From: Candidatus Magnetaquicoccus inordinatus
GTDB taxonomy: Bacteria > Pseudomonadota > Magnetococcia > Magnetococcales > Magnetaquicoccaceae
DNA length: 52,318 nucleotides
Direction of reading: 5' to 3'
NCBI RefSeq assembly: GCF_004217665.1
Contig: NZ_RXIU01000006.1
Coordinates: 1 to 52,318 of the forward strand
The notes under the pieces are model-generated. The model did not search any database. It saw nothing but the letters and a program-made list of their open reading frames with translations, and was not told the origin of the DNA. A program made the position numbers and the translations under genes. Positions within the stretch are counted from its first letter, which is position 1. Each line of letters starts with the position of its first letter. Positions 1 to 8,840 of this stretch are shown in pieces.

Positions 1-2
1 TG

Positions 3-77
3 AGGAAATTGGCAAATGCGCTTGCCCTGGGCACCCCGCAAGAAGTGCTTGCCGAGCCCTTGATCGGTGTGCTATAG
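3..77 (+). CDS. C-terminal tail of an unidentified protein (partial)
   Basis: An open frame entering from the left edge encodes 24 residues ending LAEPLIGVL before a TAG stop at 75-77. The other two forward frames either stop early or run into the next gene out of frame. The tail is too short to assign to a family. It ends 33 bases before the TetR gene, so the two might be cotranscribed. Low confidence. Confidence 0.4.
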   Translation, partial: RKLANALALGTPQEVLAEPLIGVL

Positions 78-110
78 CTGCATCTCACCTTTCCTTTATT
101 GCGATTATCC

Positions 111-749
111 ATGACCAACTCTCCTCCCCAACGTGGCCGACCACGCGACCCCAAACGGTTCAAACGGGTCATGGAAGCGGCTACCAGGCAGTTTTGTGAA
201 CAGGGCTACGAACGTACCAGTATCGATTCGGTCGCCCAGGAGGCTGCTGTTTCTAAAGTCACCATCTACAGCTATTTTTCCACCAAAGAACAGCTCTTCG
301 AGGCGGTGGTCGGCAGCTATTCCGATCAGGTCTTCGCCAACCTTCCCCCCGAACTCCTTGACCCCCAACAACCAGAACGGGCTTTAACCCATATCGGTGA
401 ACAATTCCTGCACCTGATCTTTTCCGAAGAGGCTATCGGGATCTTTCGCGCCCTGATTGGCAGCGCCACGCAACAGAATACCGCCTGCCAACTCTTCTTT
501 CGTCGTGGTCCAGAAGATATCATGCGCCAGGTTGCCCAATATATGCACGCCGCCCAACAAGCCAACTCCCTCACCATCAACGATCCCCTTACCGCCGCCG
601 ACCATTTTCTCTCCCTGCTTATGGGGCGCGCCCATCTTCTGGCCCTCTTCGGCCTCGCCTCTCCTACCCCGGAACAAAAACAGACCATCCTGCAACAGAG
701 CCTCTCCCTCTTCCTCAACGCCTGCCGCAAAACTTCTCTCCCCTCCTAA
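111..749 (+). CDS. TetR/AcrR-family transcriptional repressor
   Basis: This 212-residue protein is a typical TetR-family repressor. Residues about 13-60 form the helix-turn-helix domain, with the family pattern of a GRPRD start, a QFCEQGYERTSID stretch and VSKVTIYSYFSTKEQLF. The remaining all-helical part is the ligand-binding and dimerisation domain. An upstream in-frame TTG exists at 99, but ATG 111 is preferred because it begins directly before the conserved domain. It lies upstream of, and in the same direction as, a tripartite efflux operon. A near-perfect palindrome sits between them, so it most likely represses that operon until an efflux substrate binds. The ligand cannot be read from the sequence. 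Confidence 0.9.
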   Translation: MTNSPPQRGRPRDPKRFKRVMEAATRQFCEQGYERTSIDSVAQEAAVSKVTIYSYFSTKEQLFEAVVGSYSDQVFANLPPELLDPQQPERALTHIGEQFLHLIFSEEAIGIFRALIGSATQQNTACQLFFRRGPEDIMRQVAQYMHAAQQANSLTINDPLTAADHFLSLLMGRAHLLALFGLASPTPEQKQTILQQSLSLFLNACRKTSLPS

Positions 750-785
750 AAATGCTCTTGACGCGGGCAAAAGATTCTGCCAGCA

Positions 786-811
786 TATATTGTACCATAC
801 GGTACAGTATA
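786..811. promoter_or_regulatory. Probable TetR operator
   Basis: A 26-base near-palindrome whose core TGTACC-ATAC-GGTACA is flanked by TATA on both sides. It lies in the only gap between the TetR gene and the efflux operon and ends 16 bases before the preferred start of the first efflux gene. Size and symmetry fit a TetR dimer site. A possible -35 (TTGACG, 758-763) lies upstream, but no well-spaced -10 was found, so the exact promoter is unresolved. Confidence 0.65.
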
Positions 812-827
812 TAAAATGGAGCCGCAT

Positions 828-2285
828 ATGCTGCCAGCACATCTCCTGCACGCTCTCCTACTCGGCACGGTTCTCCTGCTCAATGGCTGCAGCGGCAGCT
901 CTCACCTGCTGCCCGCACTGCCAACCAGCAACCAGTTTCGTCACGCTCCAGAAGATCCCTCCTTGACTGCTGCTGCCAGCGAGTGGTGGCAGCTCTTTGC
1001 CGATCCACGCCTGGTTCAACTGCTGCAACGGACTGCTACCGCCAACTCCGACGTGCGTATCGCCGTGCAACGGCTCCGACAGGCTCGGCAAGGGGTCATA
1101 GCCAACAGTGCCGCTCTGTGGCCGGCACTGGATCTCCACGCCGCCCACTCCGATGCCCGCACGGGCCTGCCCAACAGCATCAAACAGGGGGGGATGCCGG
1201 ATCTGCAGCGCCAACAGATTGCTCTCTCTGCCCAATGGGAGCTCGATCTTTTTGGAGGCAGGCAAGCAGCAGTACAGGCCGCCGAAGAGGATGAGGCTGC
1301 TGCCCGCTATGGCGTCGCCGGAGCACAACTGCTGGCCATCAGTGAAACAGCCCGTCACTATCTGCGCTGGCATGCCCTGCAAGAGCGTCTGCAACTGCTG
1401 CAACAGTTGCTGGCCAACCAACAAGAGCAGCGGGATCGTTTGCACAGCCAACTGCGCGAAGGTTTGGTAAGCGAAAGGGAATTCCAACTTGCCGAAGCAG
1501 AATTGAGTAATCTTGCCGCCTTGCTGCCTGCCCTGCACAGCCAGGCAGCACTCAGCGAACAGCGTATGGCCCTGCTCAGCGGCAGCGACCCCTCTGTGCC
1601 ACTTCCGGAAATAGAATACAGCCCCCCGTTCCCACTGCAGCAACTCCCGGAATTTTCCCCCGGACAACCGGCTGCCCTGCTGCAACGACGGCCCGATCTG
1701 CTGGCGGCAGAACGGGAGCTGGCGGCCGCCTCTGCCCGATGGCAAGAGGCACGCTCCCAAATCTTTCCAAAAATTTTGTTGAGCGCCCTTTTTGGGCGAC
1801 AAGCCCTGACCATCAACCACACTCTGCAACCGGCCACCTCCCCCTTCTCCACTGTTGCCGCCAGCTTTACCCTGCCTCTGCTGCATGCCGGTGCCATCCA
1901 GGCCAATAGCGAAGCCCACAGCGCCCGCGAACAAGAGCTCTGGCTGGAATATGAAAAAAAGCTGCATCAGGCCATTGAAGAGGTAGAAAATCTGCTCCTG
2001 GCGCTCCGGAATAACAAACAGAGCGTGCAACACTATCAAGCCACACTGCAGGCCAGACAACAGGTGCAAGAGCGTGCGGCCTCACTGTTGCGCGAAGGGC
2101 AAAGCGGATTGCTCCCCTATCTGGAAGCACAACGCGGCCTGCTCAATGCCGCTTTGAATATGAATGAAAGCAAGATGCAGCAGGCCATGCTGACTGTACA
2201 ACTCTTTACCGCTTTAGGTGGGGGTTGGCAAAACTTGCCACAACCCCACGATATGGCTTCGACATCACAGGAATTGCAACCATGA
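828..2285 (+). CDS. RND efflux outer-membrane lipoprotein (NodT/OprM-type)
   Basis: A 485-residue outer-membrane channel of the TolC/OEP superfamily, the exit duct of a tripartite pump. The start at 828 is chosen because GGAG at 818-821 is well placed for it. It yields a lipoprotein signal: a hydrophobic stretch ending in the lipobox LLNGC, so the mature protein would be lipid-anchored. Two OEP repeats follow, with the family patterns DWW-like SEWWQLFADPRL near the N terminus, WELDLFGG in the first half, and QRRPDLLAAERELAAA in the second. An in-frame ATG at 816 would add four residues. It is the first gene of the efflux operon; its stop overlaps the next start in an ATGA junction. Substrate unknown. 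Confidence 0.92.
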   Translation: MLPAHLLHALLLGTVLLLNGCSGSSHLLPALPTSNQFRHAPEDPSLTAAASEWWQLFADPRLVQLLQRTATANSDVRIAVQRLRQARQGVIANSAALWPALDLHAAHSDARTGLPNSIKQGGMPDLQRQQIALSAQWELDLFGGRQAAVQAAEEDEAAARYGVAGAQLLAISETARHYLRWHALQERLQLLQQLLANQQEQRDRLHSQLREGLVSEREFQLAEAELSNLAALLPALHSQAALSEQRMALLSGSDPSVPLPEIEYSPPFPLQQLPEFSPGQPAALLQRRPDLLAAERELAAASARWQEARSQIFPKILLSALFGRQALTINHTLQPATSPFSTVAASFTLPLLHAGAIQANSEAHSAREQELWLEYEKKLHQAIEEVENLLLALRNNKQSVQHYQATLQARQQVQERAASLLREGQSGLLPYLEAQRGLLNAALNMNESKMQQAMLTVQLFTALGGGWQNLPQPHDMASTSQELQP

Positions 2286-3394
2286 ATCACCCATACTCTG
2301 TGCTTGCCTTGCTGCTTGCCCTCTCTCTGCTTCCTGCATGCAAAGAAGAGAAGGCTGTGCGACAACAAAACAAAATGGTGCAAGTGGTGACGGTGCATCC
2401 CACCCCATTACACACAAAAAAGAGTACACTCGGAACTGTGCGCGCCCGCTACGAAAGTGAACTCTCCTTTCGTACCGATGGCAAAATTGTTGCCCGCCTG
2501 GTGGAGGTCGGTGACCACGTGCAGGCTGGGCAGATTTTGGCCCGTCTGGATCCCTCTGATCATGAATTGGCTCTGCAAGCGGCAGAAGATCAACTGCGTG
2601 TCGCCCAGATCGATGCCAAACAGGCCTCCGTCGATGAGGCGCGTCTACAACGCTTATTGCGTGATCGTTCGGTGGCCGATGCCGACCACGAACGGCAAAA
2701 AGCCAAAGCCGCTGCTGCCGCCGCCCAACAGGCACAAGCCAAACGGCAACGCGATTTGGCCGACCATCAACATGCCTATACCACCCTGACCGCCCATCGA
2801 GCAGGCATCATAACCTCTGTGCGCTTTGAAAGTGGGCAAATGGTCAACGAAGGTCAGCCCATAGTGACGTTAGCCAGCCCGGATGAATGGGAGATGGTTG
2901 TCGATCTGCCAGAGAGTGTGGTCGCCCAGAACAAGCCACTGCAGGCGGTCGCCCGCTTCTGGGTAAACTCTCTACCGGAAACACCCCTGGTTCTGCGCGA
3001 ACTGGCGGCACAAGCTGCTCCCACTTCTGGAACCTTTCGCAGCCGCTTCCGCATGCCACAAGAGGCGGCATTGCGTCAAGCAGGATTACGCCTTGGCATG
3101 AGTGCAACTGTCCATCTGGAGAGCCAGGATGGCCCCCTGGCCAGCCCACTGCCAGCCAGCGCCCTGCTGAAAAACAGTGCTGCCCCCTTTGTCTGGATCG
3201 TGGTCAACGGCTCGCAACTGCAACAGCGTCCGGTTACTCTGCTCCGTCAGGAAAACGATTCTGTCTGGCTCGATGGCTTACAGGAAGGTGAGCAGGTGGT
3301 GGTAACCGGCGGCTTCAAATTGGACGCTGCCCTGCCGGTACAAGCGATTAACAGCGACCCGTCGCGGCTGACGCAGAGGAGTGTCAGCCCATGA
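2282..3394 (+). CDS. RND efflux periplasmic adaptor (HlyD/AcrA family lipoprotein)
   Basis: A 370-residue membrane-fusion protein that bridges the inner-membrane pump and the outer-membrane channel. ATG 2282 overlaps the upstream stop and gives a lipoprotein signal peptide ending LLPAC. The first half of the lipoyl-like barrel-sandwich domain contains VGDHVQAGQILARLDPSD. A helical hairpin rich in Ala and Gln follows (about residues 85-150), then the second barrel half with TAHRAGIITSV and a beta-barrel/membrane-proximal part. An upstream in-frame ATG at 2225 would add 19 residues inside the preceding gene and is less likely. Its 3 prime end overlaps the pump gene by four bases, implying translational coupling. 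Confidence 0.92.
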   Translation: MNHPYSVLALLLALSLLPACKEEKAVRQQNKMVQVVTVHPTPLHTKKSTLGTVRARYESELSFRTDGKIVARLVEVGDHVQAGQILARLDPSDHELALQAAEDQLRVAQIDAKQASVDEARLQRLLRDRSVADADHERQKAKAAAAAAQQAQAKRQRDLADHQHAYTTLTAHRAGIITSVRFESGQMVNEGQPIVTLASPDEWEMVVDLPESVVAQNKPLQAVARFWVNSLPETPLVLRELAAQAAPTSGTFRSRFRMPQEAALRQAGLRLGMSATVHLESQDGPLASPLPASALLKNSAAPFVWIVVNGSQLQQRPVTLLRQENDSVWLDGLQEGEQVVVTGGFKLDAALPVQAINSDPSRLTQRSVSP

Positions 3395-6300
3395 ACCGCT
3401 TCAATCTTTCCCATTGGGCGGTGACCCATCCCGCTGTACTGCTCTATTTGCTGCTGACCACACTCCTGGCTGGTTTGCTCTCCTATCTGCAGTTGGGGCG
3501 CTCGGAAGATCCTCTGTTTAATGTACCGATGATGACTGCCCAAGTGATCTGGCCAGGGGCCAGCGCCCGCGAGGTCCAGGATCATCTGCTCAACCGCATG
3601 GAAAAACCTCTACAAGAGTTGGAAGGTTTTGATTTTGTGCGCACCTTTGCCCGCCAGGGCCATGGCGCACTGACCCTGCGCCTGAAAGGTCGCCTCAGCA
3701 AACAGGAGTTTGAATCTTCATGGTACCAGGCCAGAAAAAAGATCGGCGATATTCGCCACCAATTTCCAGAAGGGGTGCAGGGACCGTTCTACAACGATGA
3801 ATATAATGATGTCTATATGGCTCTCTTGGCCCTGCACGGAGAAGGATACTCCCCGGCACAACTGCTGGAACAGGCAGAGCTGCTCAAAAAAGAGCTGCAA
3901 ACGCTCCCCACCATCAGCAAGGTGGATATTCTGGGCAAACAGGCTGAAAAAATCCATATCGACATCTCCAGCCGCCGCCTCGCCGCTTTGGGTATCTCCC
4001 CCTTCAGCCTGATGGATACTCTTTCCCAACAAAATCAACTCAAACCGGCTGGCATGCTGGATACGAATGATGACCGCATCTTTACCCGGGTCAGCGGCAG
4101 TCTGCACACTCTGCAGGATGTGGCCGAACTGCCCATTGCTGTCGGCGGAGGCCTGCTGCCACTGGCTGAAATCGCCTCTATCTCTTCCGGGTATCAGGAT
4201 CCCCCCAACTATGTGATTCGCCATAACGGCCAACAGGTGCTGACCATCGGTGTCACCATGCACAATCGCGCCAATATTCTGCGTGCAGGGACGCAACTGG
4301 ATGCACTCCTTGATCGTTATCGCCCCACACTTGCCACCGGCTTGACCCTGGAAAAATATGCTGATCAACCAACTGTGGTCGCTGAATCGGTCTGGGAGTT
4401 TGAAAAATCTTTCCTGGAGGCATTGGCTATTGTCTTGGCTGTCTCCTTCTATGCCCTGGGACGCCATGCCGGAATTGTCGTGGCTGCCTCAATCCCCTTG
4501 GTACTTGGTCTGGTCTTGATCGTCATGAAGGCCGCCGGCTGGAATCTGGATCGTATCTCCCTCGGCTCCTTGATCATCGCCCTCGGCCTGCTGGTCGATG
4601 ATGCCATTATTGCCGTGGAGATGATGGTGGTCAAAATTGAACAGGGATGGGATCGTCTGCAGGCCGCCTCCTTCGCCTATCAATCCACCGCCTTCCCCAT
4701 GCTGACCGGTACCCTGGTCACCATCGCCGGTTTTATGCCGGTCGGTTTTGCCCAATCCATCGCTGGCGAATATGCCGGAGGCATCTTTTGGATCGTCGGT
4801 ATCGCTCTGCTGGCCTCCTGGTTGGTGGCCGTACTCTTCACACCCTTTCTGGGCGTGCGCCTGCTGCCCGCCAGTACGCAGCAGGCAGAGACTATCGATC
4901 TGTATGCCTCCCCCCTCTATCAACGCCTGCGCCAACTGATTATTTTGGCGGTGCGCCATCGTACACTCACCCTTGCTTGCACCCTCCTGCTTTTTATCGC
5001 TGCCGCTTTTGGCATCACCTTTGTACAACAACAGTTTTTTCCTACCGCCTCCCGCCCCGAATTGTTGATTGAACTGCGTCTGCGTGAAGGGGCCTCTTTT
5101 AGCGCCCTCACAGAGCAGGTCAGGCAAATGGAAAAACTGCTGGGTCAGGAAAAAGATGTCCCCTATTTTACCGCCTACCTGGGTGCAGGTTCACCGCGCT
5201 TTTATATGTCTCTGGAACCGGAACTGCCCAACCCAGGCTATGCACAATTTGTGGTGATGACCAGCGGCAGCGACGCCCGAGAAGCCTTGCGCCAGCGTCT
5301 GCTCACCCTCTTTGCCCAGGATGAGGCTTTTCCCAAAATACGTGCGCGGGTATTGCGTCTGGAATTTGGACCACCAGTCGGCTTTCCGGTGCAGTTTCGT
5401 ATTATTGGCCCAGACAGCAACATGGTACGTGAAATTGCCTACCAGGTCCGCGACAAGGTCCGCCAATCGCCTTTGGTTCGCGATACCCAACTGGATTGGA
5501 ACGAGCAGGTGCGTATCCAACGCATCCAGATCGATCAACAACGGGCACGTCTATTGGGAATAAGCAGCAGCGATGTGGCCAACCTGATGCAAGCCATCCA
5601 AAATGGCCTACCCATCAGCCAAATTCGCCGTGGTGAAGAGCTGATTGATCTGGTTTTACGCAGCGACAGCGCCGAACGGGCAAATGGCGCCCAACTGCTG
5701 GACACACCTCTGCTGCTCCGCTCCGGGGAGAGCATCACCTTGGGACAATTTGCCCAGTTGCAGAACGATTTTGAAGAACCGGTCCTCTGGCGACGCAACC
5801 GCAACATGGCCATCACGGTACGCAGCGACCTGGTCGATGGTGTCCAGGGCCCCTATGCCACCGAAAGCATCTGGCCCTCCCTGGAATCGATTCGTGCCTC
5901 TCTTCCCCCCGGCTACCGCATCGAAACAGGAGGAGCCATAGAAGAGAGCGAAAAGGCCAATCAGGCATTGATGGCGGTATTTCCGCTCATGTTTTTGGTC
6001 ATGCTGACCATTCTGATGGCGCAATTGCACAGTTTTCCCCTGATGTGGATGGTCTTCATGACCGCCCCATTGGGGTTGATCGGTGTGGTACCGGCGTTAT
6101 TGCTGTTTAATGCCCCCTTTGGCTTTGTGGCCTTGCTGGGGGTTATTGCCCTCGGCGGCATGATCATGCGCAACTCGGTGATCCTGGCCGATCAAATTGA
6201 ACAGGAGATTCAAGCCGGCTCCTCTGCTTGGTCAGCCATTATCGAAGCCACTGTGCGCCGTTCCCGTCCGGTCCTGCTCACCGCTGCAGCCGCCATTTTG

Positions 6301-6471
6301 GCCATGATTCCCCTTTCGCGCAGTATCTTTTGGGGACCAATGGCTATCGCCATCATGGGCGGATTGGTCATCGCCACTCTGTTGACTCTGGCATTTCTCC
6401 CGGCCCTTTATGCCACCTGGTTTGCTGTCCATGAAGAGCAAACAACGGCACACCAGGGCCAGAAGGCTTGA
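3391..6471 (+). CDS. RND-family multidrug efflux transporter (AcrB-like)
   Basis: A 1026-residue inner-membrane proton-driven pump, the usual length for HAE1-type RND proteins. The first transmembrane helix is at about residues 13-33, followed by a large periplasmic porter domain, six central helices, a second periplasmic domain, and a final helix group. The adjacent aspartates D403 and D404 in LLVDDAI on helix 4 match the proton-relay pair of AcrB. The second half carries FVALLGVIALGGMIMRNSV and RPVLLTAAAAILAMIPL, both family signatures. It completes the operon with the channel and adaptor genes and the TetR repressor upstream. The sequence resembles less-studied HAE1 pumps more than AcrB itself, so the substrate range is not assigned. 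Confidence 0.95.
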   Translation: MNRFNLSHWAVTHPAVLLYLLLTTLLAGLLSYLQLGRSEDPLFNVPMMTAQVIWPGASAREVQDHLLNRMEKPLQELEGFDFVRTFARQGHGALTLRLKGRLSKQEFESSWYQARKKIGDIRHQFPEGVQGPFYNDEYNDVYMALLALHGEGYSPAQLLEQAELLKKELQTLPTISKVDILGKQAEKIHIDISSRRLAALGISPFSLMDTLSQQNQLKPAGMLDTNDDRIFTRVSGSLHTLQDVAELPIAVGGGLLPLAEIASISSGYQDPPNYVIRHNGQQVLTIGVTMHNRANILRAGTQLDALLDRYRPTLATGLTLEKYADQPTVVAESVWEFEKSFLEALAIVLAVSFYALGRHAGIVVAASIPLVLGLVLIVMKAAGWNLDRISLGSLIIALGLLVDDAIIAVEMMVVKIEQGWDRLQAASFAYQSTAFPMLTGTLVTIAGFMPVGFAQSIAGEYAGGIFWIVGIALLASWLVAVLFTPFLGVRLLPASTQQAETIDLYASPLYQRLRQLIILAVRHRTLTLACTLLLFIAAAFGITFVQQQFFPTASRPELLIELRLREGASFSALTEQVRQMEKLLGQEKDVPYFTAYLGAGSPRFYMSLEPELPNPGYAQFVVMTSGSDAREALRQRLLTLFAQDEAFPKIRARVLRLEFGPPVGFPVQFRIIGPDSNMVREIAYQVRDKVRQSPLVRDTQLDWNEQVRIQRIQIDQQRARLLGISSSDVANLMQAIQNGLPISQIRRGEELIDLVLRSDSAERANGAQLLDTPLLLRSGESITLGQFAQLQNDFEEPVLWRRNRNMAITVRSDLVDGVQGPYATESIWPSLESIRASLPPGYRIETGGAIEESEKANQALMAVFPLMFLVMLTILMAQLHSFPLMWMVFMTAPLGLIGVVPALLLFNAPFGFVALLGVIALGGMIMRNSVILADQIEQEIQAGSSAWSAIIEATVRRSRPVLLTAAAAILAMIPLSRSIFWGPMAIAIMGGLVIATLLTLAFLPALYATWFAVHEEQTTAHQGQKA

Positions 6472-6543
6472 TCAAACTGAGCGCGATGATTATCCTGGGG
6501 CAATTTTTGCGACAACCTGCAACCCTGTTTGAGGAAAAATGCC

Positions 6544-7152
6544 ATGTCCACGCTGATTGATCTGCTGCGCCACGGAGAACCAGAGGGGGGACCGATGTAT
6601 CGTGGTTCATTGGATGATCCGCTCAGCAGCACCGGCTGGCAGCAGATGGAGAAGGCTATCCAGAATCATCCCACTTGGCAGGCAATTTATACCTCGCCTT
6701 TGCAGCGTTGTGCCCATTTTGCTGAAGCTCTGGCCAAACGCCTCTCGTTGCCTTTGATCCGCGAAGAGAGGTTTCGTGAGATGCACTTTGGCGACTGGGA
6801 AGGCAAAACCAGCACCTTCCTTCTGGAACAGGATGGACAGCGTCTCACCAGCTTCTGGCGGGATCCACTGCAGAATACGCCACCCAACGGTGAACCGTTG
6901 CAGCAGTTTCAGCAACGTGTTCTGGGCGGATGGGAAGATATGCTCGCCCAACATCCCGATCAATCCCTGCTGCTGGTCGCCCACAGTGGGGTCATTCGCA
7001 TGCTTTTGGGTGCCATCGTCCTCAATATGCCCTTGAACAACCTCTCCCGCATCGTCGTGGACTATGCGGGTTTAAGTCGCGTAAGGGTCGATCATGTTGG
7101 CGGCGCACCCCTGCCACGCCTGCTGTTCCACGCAGCCCCTTATCCCACCTGA
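6544..7152 (+). CDS. Histidine phosphatase family protein (CobC/PhoE-like)
   Basis: A 202-residue member of the phosphoglycerate-mutase-like histidine phosphatase superfamily. The catalytic LLRHGEP motif is at the N terminus (H10), the supporting arginine is in the YTSPLQRC region, and the second catalytic histidine is in LLVAHSGVIRM. The length fits alpha-ribazole phosphatase (CobC) and general small-molecule phosphatases; nothing nearby relates to cobalamin, so the substrate stays open. ATG 6544 is chosen for GAGG at 6531-6534. The gene starts 72 bases after the efflux pump and may be read through from that operon. It converges with the metal exporter on the other strand. Confidence 0.85.
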   Translation: MSTLIDLLRHGEPEGGPMYRGSLDDPLSSTGWQQMEKAIQNHPTWQAIYTSPLQRCAHFAEALAKRLSLPLIREERFREMHFGDWEGKTSTFLLEQDGQRLTSFWRDPLQNTPPNGEPLQQFQQRVLGGWEDMLAQHPDQSLLLVAHSGVIRMLLGAIVLNMPLNNLSRIVVDYAGLSRVRVDHVGGAPLPRLLFHAAPYPT

Positions 7153-7196
7153 AACACAAACCACAGCGTCACCCACAAGCGCCACAAGCATCCTGA

Positions 7197-8315
7197 TCAG
7201 GCACAACTGCGGCAGTGGTTGACCTCCACCAAGATATGGTCCAAACCGGCTATATCTTTGAGAAGCACCTTATATTCATCCGCAGAGCGCAGTTGATGGG
7301 TAACCAAAGAGACGATACAAGCATGGCTGAGCGGGCCCACCCGCCAGACATGCAGATCGGTGATCTCACAGTCTCCCCCCGCACGTAAACACTCTGCCAC
7401 ATGATCCCGTAATGGTTGATTGTCTTCCGCATCCAGTAGGGTTTTGGCACTGTTGCGAATCAAGCCATAGGCCCAAACCGCAATCACTACCGACCCTACC
7501 ACTCCCATCAGCGGATCCATCCATACCCAACCAAGAGTCATCCCACAAATCAAGGCCACTATCGCCGTCAACGAGGTCAAAGCATCCGCCAAAACATGCA
7601 GATAGGCTCCACGTAAATTGTGATCCTGATGCTCCAATTGATAAACAGCAGCGGTTTCTCCCTGCCCCATTGGCTTTGCAGAATCCTCCTGGTGGTCGTG
7701 ATGCTCATCATGGGCGTGATGGTCATCATGGGCGTGGTGAGCATCATGGTCGTGATGGTCATCATGGGCATGGTGAGTATCATGGTCGTGGTGAGCATGA
7801 TGGGCATGGTGCTCGTGATGATCGTGCGCATGCCCATGTGCGTGACCATGGCCATGGTCATGGGCTCCCCCCAACAACCAAGCACACAACAGATTCACCA
7901 CCAATCCAGTTACCGCAACCAGCAAGGCGGTCGAAAACTCCACCGGGATAGGGGCAACCAAACGCTGCAACGATTCGATAGCCATCAACAAGGAGACAAT
8001 ACTTAACGCAATAGCGCTGGCAAATCCTCCCAGAGGACCAGCCTTGCCAGAACCAAAGGTAAAGCGGGGATTGCTGGCATGACGGCGAGCAAATACATAG
8101 GTAAAAGCGGTCAATCCCAGAGCGGCAGCGTGGGTTCCCATATGCCAGCCATCTGCCGTCAAGGCCATAGAGCCGGTTGTATAGCCCACAATCAACTCCA
8201 CCACCATGGTCACCAAGGTAATGGCGATGACCCAATAGGTCCGCCGTTCGGCAGCTTGTTGTTCTCCCAGACCAAAATGGTGTTGATGTTGCCACAAGGC
8301 ATGCGCGTGTTGCAT
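7197..8315 (-). CDS. dmeF: Cation-diffusion-facilitator metal exporter, DmeF type (Co/Ni-like)
   Basis: A 372-residue inner-membrane metal/proton antiporter. It has six transmembrane segments with the CDF helix-2 site ALTADGWHMGTH, where the ADGWH...H form is characteristic of DmeF/RcnA-like exporters rather than the DxxHxxxD of zinc exporters. A histidine- and aspartate-rich loop of about 65 residues (around 150-215) lies between helices 4 and 5 and could gather metal. The C-terminal cytoplasmic domain contains TDLHVWRVGPLSHAC. ATG 8315 has GGGAG six bases upstream. A MerR-family-type operator precedes it. DmeF proteins usually export Co(II) or Ni(II), but the operator type points towards Cd/Pb/Zn/Co responses, so the metal is uncertain. 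Confidence 0.9.
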   Translation of the reverse strand: MQHAHALWQHQHHFGLGEQQAAERRTYWVIAITLVTMVVELIVGYTTGSMALTADGWHMGTHAAALGLTAFTYVFARRHASNPRFTFGSGKAGPLGGFASAIALSIVSLLMAIESLQRLVAPIPVEFSTALLVAVTGLVVNLLCAWLLGGAHDHGHGHAHGHAHDHHEHHAHHAHHDHDTHHAHDDHHDHDAHHAHDDHHAHDEHHDHQEDSAKPMGQGETAAVYQLEHQDHNLRGAYLHVLADALTSLTAIVALICGMTLGWVWMDPLMGVVGSVVIAVWAYGLIRNSAKTLLDAEDNQPLRDHVAECLRAGGDCEITDLHVWRVGPLSHACIVSLVTHQLRSADEYKVLLKDIAGLDHILVEVNHCRSCA

Positions 8316-8364
8316 CGGACACTCCCTTTTTGCAAAAGTGTGACAAAGAGAGCTGTCCGTTTAC

Positions 8365-8385
8365 ACCCTATAGTTGCTACAGGGT
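8365..8385 (-). promoter_or_regulatory. MerR-family (CadR/PbrR/ZntR-like) operator-promoter of the metal exporter
   Basis: On the plus strand it reads ACCCTATAG, three bases, CTACAGGGT, an inverted repeat closely resembling operators recognised by CadR/PbrR-type MerR activators. On the minus strand it lies directly behind TTGACC (8388-8383), with a weak -10-like TAAACG (8363-8358) at a 19-base spacing. The lengthened spacer is the hallmark of MerR-activated promoters. It is 50 bases upstream of the exporter start. No MerR-family gene is in the window, so the activator would act in trans. Confidence 0.75.
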
Positions 8386-8458
8386 CAAGGAATCTTACAC
8401 AAAACTGAAAAAAAATGGCAATGAGATGTAAATACACCACCCTCCCAAGCTGAGGAGT

Positions 8459-8481
8459 ACCAGGGAGTGGCTCTCCCTGGT
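8459..8481. repeat. Short perfect inverted repeat (hairpin)
   Basis: ACCAGGGAG and CTCCCTGGT form a perfect nine-base stem with a five-base loop. No T-tract follows on either strand, so it is not a canonical rho-independent terminator. It could end transcripts from the small minus-strand ORF or be a protein site; role unknown. Confidence 0.5.
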
Positions 8482-8840
8482 CCCCAAACCGCTTATCAAA
8501 GCAGAGTATTCATTCAACAGAGCATTATGAATGACACCAGGAGAGCGCACCTCCTTGTTTCAAAGCTCAAACTCAGCTCTGCAACATCTGCATCCAAAGA
8601 AAATGTCCTGCTCAGCAGAATGGCTACTCGCTTACTGGTGTTTTCACGCGAGGTTTTGGACGTTCCATTAAATGCTTCATGCGCTTGGACTGAGACTGGG
8701 CAGCTATCTGCTCCAGTTTTAGTTTTGCTTTGTGCATTTGTGCATCAGATCTACCTGTTTTTACTGGTTCTGCCACACTTATTCTCCCTCCATGAAAGTC
8801 CATTCCAGAATATTAATGCCAAAAAACACACAAAACGGCG

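Larger units (their letters stand above)
8316..8840. other. Gene-free stretch between the metal exporter and a small ORF
   Basis: Apart from the exporter promoter (about 8358-8388) and a short hairpin (8459-8481), no supported feature is seen. A 129-codon plus-strand open frame (8467-8856) begins with GTG inside the hairpin, has no ribosome binding site there and no recognisable domain; it is not accepted as a gene. Confidence 0.6.

Noticed and set aside
858-2069. 403-codon minus-strand frame opposite the efflux channel gene
   Set aside because: Shadow of the conserved OEP gene; Gln/Gly-rich translation without family features.
7681-7860. Possible CRISPR-like short repeat (CATCATGGGCGTGGTG-type units)
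   Set aside because: Imperfect coding repeats of the His-rich loop in the metal exporter, no spacers.
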